From Flavobacteriaceae bacterium (GTDB lineage: Bacteria > Bacteroidota > Bacteroidia > Flavobacteriales > Flavobacteriaceae), in the NCBI GenBank assembly GCA_017852075.1, contig JAFMLQ010000003.1:19217-83216 (forward strand): a DNA stretch of 64,000 nucleotides. Reading direction: 5' to 3'. Below, in pieces: positions 32,207 through 43,106 of the stretch (positions are counted from its first letter, which is position 1; every line of letters starts with the position of its first letter). Position numbers and translations under genes: made by a program. A model generated the notes under the pieces. It searched no databases. It was not told the origin of the DNA and saw nothing but the letters and a program-made list of their open reading frames with translations.

Positions 32207-32614
32207 ATGAACTCTCGACCCTCTATTCGACTTCGAATTTCCAAAACCAAACACCTTTTGTGCAATGCTCAAATTAACGGAAAATCTGCAGTATTATTAG
32301 TCGATACAGGAGCTTCCAACAGTTGTATTCACAATGCACTTCAAGATCATTTTGAATTGCGAGTTAAAGGTGATCCTTTTGACGCAGCGGGAGCCAGCGA
32401 AGGAAAGATGCAAGCCGTAATGACTAGACCATCTAAAATTCAGCTTGGAAGAAGTTTTAAAGGAAAGCAGGGTTTCGTCTTACTCGATCTCAATCATGTA
32501 AACACTTCTCTGATCAGCCAAGGTGCCCACAAAATTGACGGAATCCTAGGGGCTGATTTTTTAAAAAAAAACAAGGCTGTGATTGACTACGCACAGCGGA
32601 AGTTATTGCTATAA
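32207..32614 (+). CDS. Retropepsin-like (clan AA) aspartic protease
   Basis: [13 protein letters not shown] active-site triad motif and [24 protein letters not shown]. Confidence 0.82.
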   Translation: MNSRPSIRLRISKTKHLLCNAQINGKSAVLLVDTGASNSCIHNALQDHFELRVKGDPFDAAGASEGKMQAVMTRPSKIQLGRSFKGKQGFVLLDLNHVNTSLISQGAHKIDGILGADFLKKNKAVIDYAQRKLLL

Positions 32615-33826
32615 TTCAAACGCCTTTTGGGGATTCCCATCCATCAAAAGTGTAATAGGATCTTCAAGTGCTTCCTTAATAGCAACTAGAAAACCTACGG
32701 ACTCACGTCCGTCAATAATTCGATGATCATACGATAATGCTAAATACATCATTGGACGGATTTCTACTTTTCCATCTACTGCTACAGGTCGTTGAATGAT
32801 GTTATGCATTCCGAGGATTCCTGACTGTGGAGGATTGATGATCGGGGTAGATAACATCGATCCAAAAACACCTCCATTGGAAATGGTGAAGGTTCCTCCA
32901 GTCATGTCATCAACCGTAATTTTTCCATCTCTTGCTTTTACTGCCAAACGCCCAATTTCTTGTTCGATTCCGGAAAAGGTTAAAAGTTCCGCATTTCGCA
33001 CCACTGGAACCATCAAACCTTTAGGTCCAGAAACAGCTACACTAATATCACAATAGTTATAGGCTATCTTATAATCGCCATCCATCATAGAATTGACATC
33101 GGGATAAAGCTGTAATGCACGGACAACCGCCTTGGTAAAAAAGCTCATAAAGCCCAATTTCACTTGGTGCTTTTCCAAGAAGGCATCTTTGTGTTCATTA
33201 CGCACTTTAAATACCGCTGACATATCCACCTCGTTAAAAGTTGTCAGCATAGCGGTTTCATTTTTGGCTGCTACCAGGCGTTCCGCAACACGTCTTCGCA
33301 ACATGGAAAGTTTTCCCCGCTCTTGACCGCGTTTGCCCCACTCTGGTTGTGTTCCCATGGAAGGAGTGGCTTTTACCGCATCATTTTTAGTAATCCGTCC
33401 ACCTCTCCCTGTAGCTTTTACTTGGCTTGGGTCAATTCCTTTTTCATCCATGATTTTTCGTGCTGCTGGAGAAGGAGTTTGTGCTGCATAGCTAGTTTCT
33501 ACTTTAGGAGCTTGAGGTGTGGATGAAACCGCAGGAGCTTTATCAACTGGGGAGGTTTGCTCTTTTACTTGGGCAGAAGCGGTGCCCTTCCCTTCAGTAT
33601 CAATCAAACAAACCACTGCTCCAACAGCTACCGCATCACCTTCTTCTGCTTTTAGGGTGATTATACCACTAACCTCAGCAGGAAGTTCAAGAGTAGCTTT
33701 ATCAGAATCTACTTCTGCTATCGCTTGATCTTTTTCCACATAATCCCCGTCGGCAACCAACCATTGGGCAATTTCAACTTCGGTAATGGATTCTCCCGGC
33801 GAGGGAACTTTCATTTCTAAAATCAT
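32609..33826 (-). CDS. sucB: 2-oxoglutarate dehydrogenase E2 (dihydrolipoyl succinyltransferase)
   Basis: Lipoyl domain ([17 protein letters not shown]), E3-binding domain, catalytic [16 protein letters not shown]. Confidence 0.96.
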   Translation of the reverse strand: MILEMKVPSPGESITEVEIAQWLVADGDYVEKDQAIAEVDSDKATLELPAEVSGIITLKAEEGDAVAVGAVVCLIDTEGKGTASAQVKEQTSPVDKAPAVSSTPQAPKVETSYAAQTPSPAARKIMDEKGIDPSQVKATGRGGRITKNDAVKATPSMGTQPEWGKRGQERGKLSMLRRRVAERLVAAKNETAMLTTFNEVDMSAVFKVRNEHKDAFLEKHQVKLGFMSFFTKAVVRALQLYPDVNSMMDGDYKIAYNYCDISVAVSGPKGLMVPVVRNAELLTFSGIEQEIGRLAVKARDGKITVDDMTGGTFTISNGGVFGSMLSTPIINPPQSGILGMHNIIQRPVAVDGKVEIRPMMYLALSYDHRIIDGRESVGFLVAIKEALEDPITLLMDGNPQKAFEL

Positions 33827-33843
33827 GTTCTGTTTTTTGGTTT

Positions 33844-36612
33844 TTATTTAAAATTGTCTTGCTTTGGATCAAAAACATACTCAATAACCTGTTGGTGGCG
33901 TCTTTGGAATCGCAATGCGCTTCCCGCTGCAGGAGCTCCATAATACCTTCTGGTGGCTGGTCTAAACCGCACAACTTTTGGCAAATGCAATAATAAAAAG
34001 CTCCAAGCCCCCATATTTCTGGGCTCTTCCTGTGCCCATACGATATCGGTTGCGTTGGGGTATGATTCTATTACAGACTCAATCTCTTTAACAGGCAACG
34101 GAAATAACTGTTCAAGTCGGATCAAGGCAACGTCCATTCTATTTTTTTCTTCTCGTGCTTTAACTAGATCGTAATAAAATTTTCCTGTACAAAAAACGAT
34201 TGTCTTTGTACTTTTCACATCCACTTGGGCATCATCAATGAGGGGTTGAAAACCTCCCTTTATAAATTCTGATTTTGAAGAAACTGCCAAAGGATGTCGC
34301 AACAAGCTTTTAGGTGTAAATACAATTAATGGCTTGCGATAATTCGTTTTCATTTGCCTACGAAGCAAATGGAACATATTGGCAGGTGTTGTACAGTTTG
34401 CAACAAACATATTGTCTTTCGCACAGAGTTGTAAATAACGTTCCATCCGTGCAGAAGAATGTTCTGCTCCCTGACCTTCGTAACCATGTGGGAGTAGTAA
34501 AACAATTCCGTTTTGGATTTTCCATTTGTCCTCTGCTGAAGAAAGATATTGGTCCAACATAATTTGTGCCCCATTAGAAAAATCTCCAAATTGGGCTTCC
34601 CATAGTGTAAGGGTATTGGGACTTGCCATGGCATATCCGTAGTCAAAGCCCAGAACACCGTATTCAGACAATAGTGAGTTGTATACACTGAAGTGCCCTT
34701 GTTTTGCTGGGTTTAAAGTATTGAGTAAGATGATTTCATTTTCAGAATTAACTGATTTAATCACAGCATGCCGATGAGAAAAAGTACCCCGTTCTACATC
34801 TTGTCCTGAAAGTCTCACATTATACCCTTCTTGCAAAAGTGTACCGTAGGCTAGTAGTTCACCCATAGCCCAGTCCAGTCGATCTCGATCGTAATACATG
34901 GCTTTACGATCCGCAATAAGACGTTCTATTTTGCGAAGAAAATTATCACTTTCAGGTAACTCTGTAATTCCTTTTGCGGTAAGGTCCAATAAGGCTTTCG
35001 ATACCGCAGTTTTGACTGGTTGTAACATTACCGTTTCGTCAACCCGCTTGAGCGACTTCCACTCATCCTGCATGAAAGGAGTAATGACAGTATTTTCTAA
35101 TTTCCTTGAGCCTTCTAAACTATCCTCAAGACTGGATTTGTATTCTTCCTCTAATACTTTGACATACTGGTCGTCAATCAATCCTGCTGTTTTGAGATCT
35201 TGCGCATAAATGTCTCGAGGATTGCTGTGTTTCGCAATAGCTTTGTACAGCTTCGGTTGTGTAAAACGTGGTTCATCTCCCTCGTTATGTCCATACTTTC
35301 GATACCCTAAAAGGTCTATAAAAACGTCCTGACCGAAACGCATACGAAAATCCAAAGCAAACAAAGTGGCGTGTACTACCGCTTCAGCATCGTCTGCATT
35401 GACATGTAATACTGGGGACAGAGTCACTTTTGCCACGTCCGTACAATAGGTGCTGGAGCGTGCGTCTAGGTAATTGGTAGTAAATCCAATTTGATTGTTG
35501 ACTACAATATGAATGGTTCCTCCTGTGGAATACCCTTTTAATTTAGCCATTTGTACAATTTCGTAGGGAAGTCCCTGTCCTGCAATGGCCGCATCGCCGT
35601 GTACAATGATTGGAAGCACCTTATTGGTATTTCCCTTAAATTTATTTTCTAATTTGGCACGGGTGATCCCTTCAACAACCGCTCCAACAGTTTCCAAATG
35701 CGAAGGGTTTGGAGCGATGTTCATATTGATTTGTTTCCCTGTATCGGTAACACGTTGCGAGGTCCAACCCAAATGGTATTTTACGTCGCCGTCAAAAACC
35801 ACTTCTTCATAGTCTTTCCCATCAAACTCATTAAAGATATCTTGCGTGGACTTTCCGAAGATATTGGCCAAGGTGTTTAAACGTCCTCTGTGTGCCATAC
35901 CCATAACAAACTCTTCGACTCCCTGATTTGCAGCAGATTCAATTACCGCATCTAAAGCTGGGATCAAGGATTCTCCTCCTTCTAGTGAAAAGCGTTTTTG
36001 GCCAACGTATTTGGTATGTAAAAAGCTTTCAAAGCTTACCGCTTGATTGAGCTTTTTAAGAATGTGTTTTTTCTGTGTTTCTGAAAAATGGGGGTGGTTG
36101 TCATTGACATTTAATCGCTTTTGAATCCAATTTACCTTTTCTGGATTTCGAATATACATATACTCGATTCCTATAGAATCACAATAAATACGTTTTAAAT
36201 GTTCAATTATCACCTGCAGCGAACTAGGTCCTATTCCCATAATTTCTCCTGCATTGAAAACCGTGGCTAAATCGGCTTGGCTTAAACCAAAGTTTTCTAT
36301 ATCTAATGTCGGAGAGTACTTTCTTCGCTCACGAACAGGGTTCGTTTTGGTAAATAGATGTCCCCTAGATCGGTAAGCGTCAATTAATTTTACCACGCGA
36401 AATTCTTTTTGCAACTGTTCTGGAACTTCTGTTTCTGGCGACGCTATAACAGTTACTGCCTCGGTCACTCCGTTGCTTTCCAAACCGAAATCAAAACCTT
36501 GAAAAAAAGCCCTCCAACTGGGCTCTACATTGTCTGGATGCTGTAAATATTGATCGTATAGTTCAGCAAAATAGCCTGTATGGGCGGCATTTAGAAACGA
36601 ATAATTATCCAT
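33844..36612 (-). CDS. sucA: 2-oxoglutarate dehydrogenase E1
   Basis: [81 protein letters not shown]. Confidence 0.97.
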   Translation of the reverse strand: MDNYSFLNAAHTGYFAELYDQYLQHPDNVEPSWRAFFQGFDFGLESNGVTEAVTVIASPETEVPEQLQKEFRVVKLIDAYRSRGHLFTKTNPVRERRKYSPTLDIENFGLSQADLATVFNAGEIMGIGPSSLQVIIEHLKRIYCDSIGIEYMYIRNPEKVNWIQKRLNVNDNHPHFSETQKKHILKKLNQAVSFESFLHTKYVGQKRFSLEGGESLIPALDAVIESAANQGVEEFVMGMAHRGRLNTLANIFGKSTQDIFNEFDGKDYEEVVFDGDVKYHLGWTSQRVTDTGKQINMNIAPNPSHLETVGAVVEGITRAKLENKFKGNTNKVLPIIVHGDAAIAGQGLPYEIVQMAKLKGYSTGGTIHIVVNNQIGFTTNYLDARSSTYCTDVAKVTLSPVLHVNADDAEAVVHATLFALDFRMRFGQDVFIDLLGYRKYGHNEGDEPRFTQPKLYKAIAKHSNPRDIYAQDLKTAGLIDDQYVKVLEEEYKSSLEDSLEGSRKLENTVITPFMQDEWKSLKRVDETVMLQPVKTAVSKALLDLTAKGITELPESDNFLRKIERLIADRKAMYYDRDRLDWAMGELLAYGTLLQEGYNVRLSGQDVERGTFSHRHAVIKSVNSENEIILLNTLNPAKQGHFSVYNSLLSEYGVLGFDYGYAMASPNTLTLWEAQFGDFSNGAQIMLDQYLSSAEDKWKIQNGIVLLLPHGYEGQGAEHSSARMERYLQLCAKDNMFVANCTTPANMFHLLRRQMKTNYRKPLIVFTPKSLLRHPLAVSSKSEFIKGGFQPLIDDAQVDVKSTKTIVFCTGKFYYDLVKAREEKNRMDVALIRLEQLFPLPVKEIESVIESYPNATDIVWAQEEPRNMGAWSFLLLHLPKVVRFRPATRRYYGAPAAGSALRFQRRHQQVIEYVFDPKQDNFK

Positions 36613-36752
36613 GTAGTCAAATCAGTACAAAAATCTCAACTTCAAAATTACAACTTTTGCCTTAAGTGTCTTGCAAATTGTCGAAAAATAGTGCCTTTTG
36701 TTAGACGAATTTAATTTTTAGAAAGAAAATGAAATCGTGGACAACTTTTTTG

Positions 36753-36767
36753 AAAAAGCAGCTTTTT
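36753..36767. promoter_or_regulatory. 15-bp palindrome upstream of umuC (possible operator)
   Basis: AAAAAGC-A-GCTTTTT, 29 bp upstream of the umuC ATG. Confidence 0.35.
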
Positions 36768-36796
36768 AAAAGAGAACATTTTAATACCTTCTCCCC

Positions 36797-38056
36797 ATGT
36801 TTGCACTGGTAGATTGTAACAATTTTTACGCGTCTTGTGAGCGTGTTTTTCAACCGCAATGGGAAGGGAAACCTATCGTGATTCTTTCCAACAACGACGG
36901 TTGTGTGATCGCGCGCAGTAACGAAGCCAAAACCTTGGGAATTCCGATGGGTGCTCCCGCTTTTCAATATCGAGATCAGTTTAAACGTCAAGGGATTAAA
37001 GTCTTTTCCTCCAACTATCCCCTTTATGGGGATATGAGCCGCCGGGTGATGTCCCTCCTAAAACAATACACACCCAATATTGAAATTTACAGTATCGATG
37101 AAGCCTTTTTATATTTCAAAGGCTTTGACCTCTTTGACTTGGAGGAAGAGGGAAAAAAAATGCGCAAACAGGTGCGTCAGTGGACAGGTATTCCTGTTTC
37201 AGTAGGAATGGCACCTAGTAAAGCTTTAGCAAAAATCGCCAATAAGATTGCCAAAAAATTTAGTTCCAGGACAGGAGGCGTATATTGTATTGACACGGAA
37301 GACAAGCGTATTAAAGCCCTAAAATGGACTCCTATTGGAGATGTGTGGGGCGTGGGGCGGCAACATCGCCAGCGTCTTGAGAACATAGGTGTTGAAAATG
37401 CCTGGCAATTTACCTTACTCCCTGATGAATGGATTCGAAAGCATATGAGCGTCCTAGGACTTCGCTTGAAAAAAGATTTACAAGGCCTACCCTTTATTCA
37501 AATAGAGGAAATTCAACCTCCAAAAAAAGGCATTGCTACCACGCGTAGTTTTGAAGGTACCCTCAACACATTTTCAGATTTGGAAGAGCGCATATCCACC
37601 TTTGCCAGTAGCTGTGCGGAAAAAATGCGGAAGCAACAAAGCAGTTGCAACGCACTTTTGGTTTTTGTTCGCAGCGATCCTCACAAAAAAGGAAGTCTGC
37701 CCTACCGAAACAGCTGTGTACTTCCCTTACCCTATGCGACGAACTCCAGCATTACCCTCAGTAAGTACGCCGTTTTAGGGCTACAGAAAATTTTTAAAGA
37801 AGGGATTGCCTACAAAAAAGCGGGAGTCATGATTATGGGATTAGTCCCTACGGTAAAACGTCAGTTGAGTCTTTTTGACAACAACAACACAAAGCATGTG
37901 GCTCTGATGCAAAGTTTGGATCAAATCCACAAACGCTTTGGTCCTTATCAGATTAAACTGGCAAATCAGGACTTAAACCGCACTTGGAAAATGAAACAGG
38001 AACACCTTTCCAAACGCTTTACCACAGAACTCAAAGAAGTAATTATCGTAAAATAG
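36797..38056 (+). CDS. umuC: Y-family DNA polymerase V catalytic subunit UmuC
   Basis: MFALVDCNNFYASCERVFQP, VILSNNDGCVIARSNEAK, YSIDEAFL, C-terminal KRQLSLFDNNNTKH. Confidence 0.95.
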   Translation: MFALVDCNNFYASCERVFQPQWEGKPIVILSNNDGCVIARSNEAKTLGIPMGAPAFQYRDQFKRQGIKVFSSNYPLYGDMSRRVMSLLKQYTPNIEIYSIDEAFLYFKGFDLFDLEEEGKKMRKQVRQWTGIPVSVGMAPSKALAKIANKIAKKFSSRTGGVYCIDTEDKRIKALKWTPIGDVWGVGRQHRQRLENIGVENAWQFTLLPDEWIRKHMSVLGLRLKKDLQGLPFIQIEEIQPPKKGIATTRSFEGTLNTFSDLEERISTFASSCAEKMRKQQSSCNALLVFVRSDPHKKGSLPYRNSCVLPLPYATNSSITLSKYAVLGLQKIFKEGIAYKKAGVMIMGLVPTVKRQLSLFDNNNTKHVALMQSLDQIHKRFGPYQIKLANQDLNRTWKMKQEHLSKRFTTELKEVIIVK

Positions 38057-38061
38057 GCCCA

Positions 38062-38493
38062 ATGGAAGATCAAAAGCTCATTTTTTTTCACCCCAATCAA
38101 GAAACTCGCAAGCAATTACACCTAGTACAAGAAGGTATCTCGGCAGGGTTTCCCTCACCTGCCGATGATTTTAAAGAATTGCGCATCAGTATAGACCAAG
38201 AAGTAGTCCGAAATGAAGAAGCTACTTTTTACGCACGAGTCTCTGGAGAATCCATGCAAGGAGCGGGACTGGACGACGGTGATCTATTGGTTATCGACCG
38301 GAGTTTAGAACCTCAAAATAATAAGATAGCCGTCTGTTTTCTCGATGGTGAGTTTACCGTTAAAAGGCTCAAAGTAGAATTAGATTGTATTTATTTGATG
38401 CCCGAAAATAAAAATTATCAACCTATAAAGGTGAGCGAAGGGGACGAACTTATCATCTGGGGCATTGTGACCTATGTCGTTAAAAAAGTATAA
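38062..38493 (+). CDS. umuD: UmuD-like S24 peptidase
   Basis: Ala-Gly cleavage site ISAGFPSPADD, catalytic SGESM, FTVKRLK lysine; ATG at 38062 instead of ORF-track start inside umuC. Confidence 0.94.
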   Translation: MEDQKLIFFHPNQETRKQLHLVQEGISAGFPSPADDFKELRISIDQEVVRNEEATFYARVSGESMQGAGLDDGDLLVIDRSLEPQNNKIAVCFLDGEFTVKRLKVELDCIYLMPENKNYQPIKVSEGDELIIWGIVTYVVKKV

Positions 38494-38498
38494 GACAA

Positions 38499-38849
38499 AT
38501 GGAATTCAAGTGTGCATGGGTTCCCTTTATTTTCATTTTGCTTTTTTTGCATTGTAGCAAAGAAGAGTCAGAAAGTATTCCCAACTGTATCGAACAAAAA
38601 ATTAAAACCCTTGAAAAAGAAGCGGTTTGGAATCCACCTGCAAAAATTTACAGCTATACCTATCAAAACCAAACAGTATATTTTTTTCCGCAACGTTGCT
38701 GCGATATTCCCAGTGAATTGTATGATGAAAACTGTACTTTACTCTGCCTCCCCGATGGAGGAATCACAGGGCAAGGAAATGGGAAATGTGCTAATTTCTT
38801 TATAGAACGCACCAATGAAAAACTCATCTGGGAAGATTCTAGGGAGTGA
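38499..38849 (+). CDS. Small Cys-rich lipoprotein (DUF6970-like by eye)
   Basis: Lipobox FLHCSKEE, RCCDIPSELYDENCTLLCLPDGGITGQGNGKC; starts 5 nt after umuD stop. Confidence 0.65.
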   Translation: MEFKCAWVPFIFILLFLHCSKEESESIPNCIEQKIKTLEKEAVWNPPAKIYSYTYQNQTVYFFPQRCCDIPSELYDENCTLLCLPDGGITGQGNGKCANFFIERTNEKLIWEDSRE

Positions 38850-38850
38850 A

Positions 38851-39483
38851 TCACTCCATCAGTACTTTGTGGAAAAGTTTGGCTAAAAAAGTGGCTAATT
38901 GGTCGCTACTAAAATTGATATCTGAAGTGTGTGTGGCTAAAAAAAGTTCTGGTGGTGCCCCCACCAGCATAAAGCTGAGTAATAGAAACTCGTATTTTTC
39001 AGTAAATGATTTGATTTTTAGATCTGATTTTAAATCCCGATTTAAATTCTTTACAATGGTTTTTATAATATCGCTCTGGTAAGAGCTCTGACGAATGTGT
39101 GCTTGATTTAAAATATGGAAATGAATCATTTCTGGGGTTCCGATAAGATCAAAGTAATTTTTAAAAGTACCGTACAAATAGTCATATACATTGTCACTCT
39201 CTTTTCGGGTTTGCTGGATGGCACTTTTAACACTAAGGTTGAGTTCTTCAATTAGCGCATCAAAAAGAGACTGCGTATCGGGAAAGTAATTGTAAAACGT
39301 ACCTCGGGCAACCTCACTTTTTAATACAATATCAGCAACAGTTGTTTTTTCTAATCCTAAGGTTGAAAATAAGATTAAGCCTTCTTGTAAAAGTCGTTTG
39401 CGCACCTGTTCCTTCTGAGTAGCGCGTTTTCCCAAAACTTTAATTGTTTCATCCACACTATAACCGCTCAAAAATCCCAGCAA
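38851..39483 (-). CDS. TetR/AcrR family transcriptional regulator
   Basis: N-terminal TetR HTH (LILFSTLGLEKTTVADIVLKSEVARGTFYNYFPDTQSLFDALIEE). Confidence 0.93.
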   Translation of the reverse strand: MLGFLSGYSVDETIKVLGKRATQKEQVRKRLLQEGLILFSTLGLEKTTVADIVLKSEVARGTFYNYFPDTQSLFDALIEELNLSVKSAIQQTRKESDNVYDYLYGTFKNYFDLIGTPEMIHFHILNQAHIRQSSYQSDIIKTIVKNLNRDLKSDLKIKSFTEKYEFLLLSFMLVGAPPELFLATHTSDINFSSDQLATFLAKLFHKVLME

Positions 39484-40627
39484 TTCCTTGACCTCCCCCT
39501 ACGCAGGCAGTGACCATACCGTAGTGCTGATTTCGTTTTTTCATTTCGTTTAATAACTGAATTGACAATTTGGCTCCGGTACACCCCAGAGGATGCCCTA
39601 GTGCAATAGCCCCTCCATTGACATTGACGGTTTCTGGATTAAGCCCTGTTTCTTGAATTACAGCCAAAGCCTGAACAGCAAAAGCCTCGTTGAGCTCTGT
39701 TTGCTCTATATCATTCAGTTTTAATCCCGCCTGTTTCAACGCTTTGGGTATGGCCACGCATGGGCCAATTCCCATATATAAAGGATCTACCCCGCCTACG
39801 GCACACGCCGCCAAACGAGCAATAGGTTCCAATTTCAATTCCTTTACCAACGCTTCACTTACTACCAAAGTAAAAGCAGCACCATCTGAAGTCTGAGAAG
39901 CGTTCCCAGCAGTTACCACACCTCCTTTTTTAAAAACTGCTCTGAGTTTTGAAAGTCCTTCAACAGTGGTATCTCTTCGCACGCCTTCATCGGTAGCAAC
40001 CTTGTGGGTTTTGGTTTTTCGTTTACCATCAACAACAAATACCTCTTCTACTGAAACAGGAACAATTTGTTCTTTAAACGCCCCTGAATCTATGGCTTCA
40101 GCAGCTTTTTTGTGGGATTCATAAGAAAATTGGTCGGCAGCCTCACGGCCAATCCCATATTTCCCTGCTACGGCCTCTGCCGTATGTCCCATACTGACAT
40201 GATAATTGATGTTTTCCAGGTTGGCTTTATAACTGGGTGCCAGTTTGTATCCTGTCATGGGAAGCATACTCATACTTTCCACACCTCCTGCTACATAAAT
40301 ATGTCCAAAGCCTGCTTTGATTTTTCCCACTGCCTGTGCAATGGCTTCCAGTCCAGAAGCACAATAACGATTGATCGTTATTCCAGCAACTTCTTTACCC
40401 AGTGCTCTTGCAGAAATCAATCGTCCTACCTGAAGTCCTTGTTCTCCTTCGGGGTTGGCACAACCCACAATCACATCGTCCACCTGCTTTGGGTCGATTT
40501 GTGGAACTGCTTTCATCAAATGCTGGATGACTTGGACGGCTAGATCGTCAGAACGGTAATTTTTAAATCCTCCTTTTTTTGCTTTTCCTACGGCTGATCT
40601 ATAGCCTTGAATGATATATGCTTCCAT
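39458..40627 (-). CDS. fadA: Acetyl-CoA C-acyltransferase (thiolase)
   Basis: INRYCASGLEAIAQA active Cys, NEAFAVQALA, GGAIALGHPLGCTGAK, ACVGGGQGIAGIFE. Confidence 0.95.
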   Translation of the reverse strand: MEAYIIQGYRSAVGKAKKGGFKNYRSDDLAVQVIQHLMKAVPQIDPKQVDDVIVGCANPEGEQGLQVGRLISARALGKEVAGITINRYCASGLEAIAQAVGKIKAGFGHIYVAGGVESMSMLPMTGYKLAPSYKANLENINYHVSMGHTAEAVAGKYGIGREAADQFSYESHKKAAEAIDSGAFKEQIVPVSVEEVFVVDGKRKTKTHKVATDEGVRRDTTVEGLSKLRAVFKKGGVVTAGNASQTSDGAAFTLVVSEALVKELKLEPIARLAACAVGGVDPLYMGIGPCVAIPKALKQAGLKLNDIEQTELNEAFAVQALAVIQETGLNPETVNVNGGAIALGHPLGCTGAKLSIQLLNEMKKRNQHYGMVTACVGGGQGIAGIFERL

Positions 40628-40630
40628 CGT

Positions 40631-43021
40631 TTAGTTTCTTAAAGGTTTGTTGTTCATTAACAAATATTGGATTCGATCGAGTGTTTTCTGATTGCCCAAC
40701 AAACTCATAAAACCTTCACGTTCGATGTCTAATAAATACTGTTCACTTACTTTTTGGGGAGCGGTTAAATCTCCTCCACAAATGACATAGGCAATTTTTC
40801 GAGCAATTTCTACATCATAGTCAGACATATACTCACCCAAACGAAATTCATTTATAGCGGAATACAACACACTCATGCCCCCTCTTCCCAAAACCTGAAT
40901 GTCTGTTCTGCTGCTTGGAGGCATATAGTTTTTAGCCAATTCTAAAACTTTATCTTTTGCCCTACCAATATTCATAGGGGTATTGACACACACAAAATCT
41001 CGATCTTTTTTTAGATATCCCAGATCGTAGGCTTCATATGCCGAAGTAGAAACTGAAGCAGTAGCAATGGACTTGAAATAATTAATTAATGTAGGGTTTT
41101 GTACGTCTCCTTCAAAGAAATCGTCCGAGGCGCGCAAGGCAAATTCCTTAGTTCCTCCTCCTCCGGGCAATAAACCAACGCCCACTTCCACCAAACCAAT
41201 ATATGACTCTGCGGCGTAAATTCCCGCATCACAGTGCATGGAAATTTCGCACCCCCCTCCAAAAACATATCCTTGAGTGGCTACCACTACAGGAATTTTA
41301 GAAGTTCTGATTTTCATATTGATCTGCTGAAAATCGTCCACAAAACGTTCCAAAACATCAAACTGCTTTTGCATAGCAAACATTCCAATATTCATCAAAT
41401 TGGCTCCAACGGAAAACTGTTTGGCGTTGTTTCCAATCACTAGACCCTTCCAATCACCTTGCTCTGCAAGTTCTATAATTTCATGGAGTCCCTTTCCTAT
41501 GCCTTCCCCAATAGAGTTGCTTTTGCTTGTAAACTCTAAACAAAGAACTCCCTCCCCTATATCATGAACTGTACATTCGCTGTTTTTAAGGACTGGAGTT
41601 TGCTCTCGATAGGTGTCTAAGATAATTAGGGATTCTGTACCAAGAAGAGGTTCGTATTTTTTAGTTTGAATATTGAAATATTTTTTGTGCCCGTTTTCAA
41701 ATTTGTAAAAAGATGTCCCCCCAGCAGCTTGAAGATCTGCAACCCATTGAGGAATTTGACCCTTTTGTGCTTTTATTAATTCGATTCCACGCTCTAATCC
41801 TATCAAATCCCAATATTCAAAAGGACCAAAATCCCACACATAACCTGTACGCATGGCATCGTCTATAGGAAAGTACTGGTCCGAAATTTCAGGAACCCGT
41901 GCTGCAGCATACCCAAGCAAAGCTCCAAAATAGTCTTTAAAAAAGTGGTGTTCCTTGGAGTCCCCTTCAACCAGATATTGCATCCGTTTGTCCATCAGGC
42001 TCATGCCTTTTGCAGTTTTGACCAATTCTATTTTAGGACGAATAGCAGGTTCATAGGTCAAAGTTTCTAAGTTCAATGCATTAATTTTGGTTTTACCCTC
42101 CGCATCTTTTTCTTTGGTTTTTTCATAAAAACCTTTTCCCGTTTTATTGCCAAGAAATTTGTTGTCTAAAAGAAACCGCATGAATTTAGGTTCGGGGCGA
42201 TTTTTTAACGCATCGATATAGGCATCGCCTTCTACGTTGTTCATTACAAAACGGCTAACATTATCGCCTGTATCCAAACCAACCAAATCTTGAAGTCGGA
42301 AACTTGCTGTGTTAGGTCTTCCTATCAATGAGCCGGTCATGGCATCTACCTCTTCGATTTTAAAATTATATTTTTCAGTCAAAAGGGTGATTTCTGTTCC
42401 TGACATGACTCCAATACGGTTTCCTATAAAGGCAGGGGTATCTTTACACAAAACGGTTTGTTTTCCAAGAGTGATTTTGCCAAACTCCATAAAAAATTCC
42501 GTAAGCTCCGCAGCAGTTTCCGCGGTCGGGATCACCTCAAGTAATCGCAAGTAGCGCGCAGGATTAAAAAAGTGTGTGCCGCAAAAATGCTTTTTAAAAT
42601 CCTCTGAACGGTCTTCTGCTAAGAGCTGAATGGGAATACTCGAAGTATTGGAGCTTACCAAACTGCCTTTCTTACGAAACTGATCCACTTTTTCAAGAAT
42701 CTGTTTTTTGATATCCAGTCGCTCCACAACCACCTCAATGATCCAATCTACTTCGCTTATTTTTTTAAAATCATCTTCAAAATTTCCTGCCTTTATTCGA
42801 GAGGCAAACGATTTGTGATATAATGGAGCGGGTTTGGATTTAATAGCTGTTTGTAGAGCTGTGTCTGCCAAATGATTTCTTGAAACTTGATCTTTATCAG
42901 CGCCTGCAGGAACAATGTCCAACAGTAACACTTCCATGCCCACATTTGCTAAATGACAAGCAATGCCCGATCCCATTAATCCAGAACCGAGAACAGCTAC
43001 TTTTTTAAGTCGATACTTCAT
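40631..43021 (-). CDS. fadB: 3-hydroxyacyl-CoA dehydrogenase / enoyl-CoA hydratase
   Basis: VLGSGLMGSGIACHLANVGMEVLLLDI, CGTHFFNPARYLRLLEVIP, C-terminal crotonase region GYVFGGGCEISMHCD. Confidence 0.94.
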   Translation of the reverse strand: MKYRLKKVAVLGSGLMGSGIACHLANVGMEVLLLDIVPAGADKDQVSRNHLADTALQTAIKSKPAPLYHKSFASRIKAGNFEDDFKKISEVDWIIEVVVERLDIKKQILEKVDQFRKKGSLVSSNTSSIPIQLLAEDRSEDFKKHFCGTHFFNPARYLRLLEVIPTAETAAELTEFFMEFGKITLGKQTVLCKDTPAFIGNRIGVMSGTEITLLTEKYNFKIEEVDAMTGSLIGRPNTASFRLQDLVGLDTGDNVSRFVMNNVEGDAYIDALKNRPEPKFMRFLLDNKFLGNKTGKGFYEKTKEKDAEGKTKINALNLETLTYEPAIRPKIELVKTAKGMSLMDKRMQYLVEGDSKEHHFFKDYFGALLGYAAARVPEISDQYFPIDDAMRTGYVWDFGPFEYWDLIGLERGIELIKAQKGQIPQWVADLQAAGGTSFYKFENGHKKYFNIQTKKYEPLLGTESLIILDTYREQTPVLKNSECTVHDIGEGVLCLEFTSKSNSIGEGIGKGLHEIIELAEQGDWKGLVIGNNAKQFSVGANLMNIGMFAMQKQFDVLERFVDDFQQINMKIRTSKIPVVVATQGYVFGGGCEISMHCDAGIYAAESYIGLVEVGVGLLPGGGGTKEFALRASDDFFEGDVQNPTLINYFKSIATASVSTSAYEAYDLGYLKKDRDFVCVNTPMNIGRAKDKVLELAKNYMPPSSRTDIQVLGRGGMSVLYSAINEFRLGEYMSDYDVEIARKIAYVICGGDLTAPQKVSEQYLLDIEREGFMSLLGNQKTLDRIQYLLMNNKPLRN

Positions 43022-43052
43022 CCTAATTTTATTTATCTTACTAAACTAGTTA

Positions 43053-43077
43053 AAAAAATGACACCGTGTCATTTTTT
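43053..43077. promoter_or_regulatory. Perfect 25-bp inverted repeat, candidate TetR-family operator
   Basis: AAAAAATGACAC-c-GTGTCATTTTTT, in the fadB/SCP2 divergent intergenic region. Confidence 0.75.
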
Positions 43078-43082
43078 ATTTC

Positions 43083-43090
43083 TACTTTTG
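43083..43090 (+). promoter_or_regulatory. Candidate -7 element of SCP2-like gene
   Basis: TACTTTTG matches TAnnTTTG just downstream of the palindrome, 17 bp before the ATG. Confidence 0.4.
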
Positions 43091-43106
43091 AATAAAACCT
43101 TTAAAA

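Noticed and set aside
34350-34688. 112-aa minus-strand ORF
   Set aside because: Out-of-frame shadow ORF on the same strand as sucA, no independent support.
40112-40543. 143-aa plus-strand ORF
   Set aside because: Lies wholly antisense within fadA; no family features.
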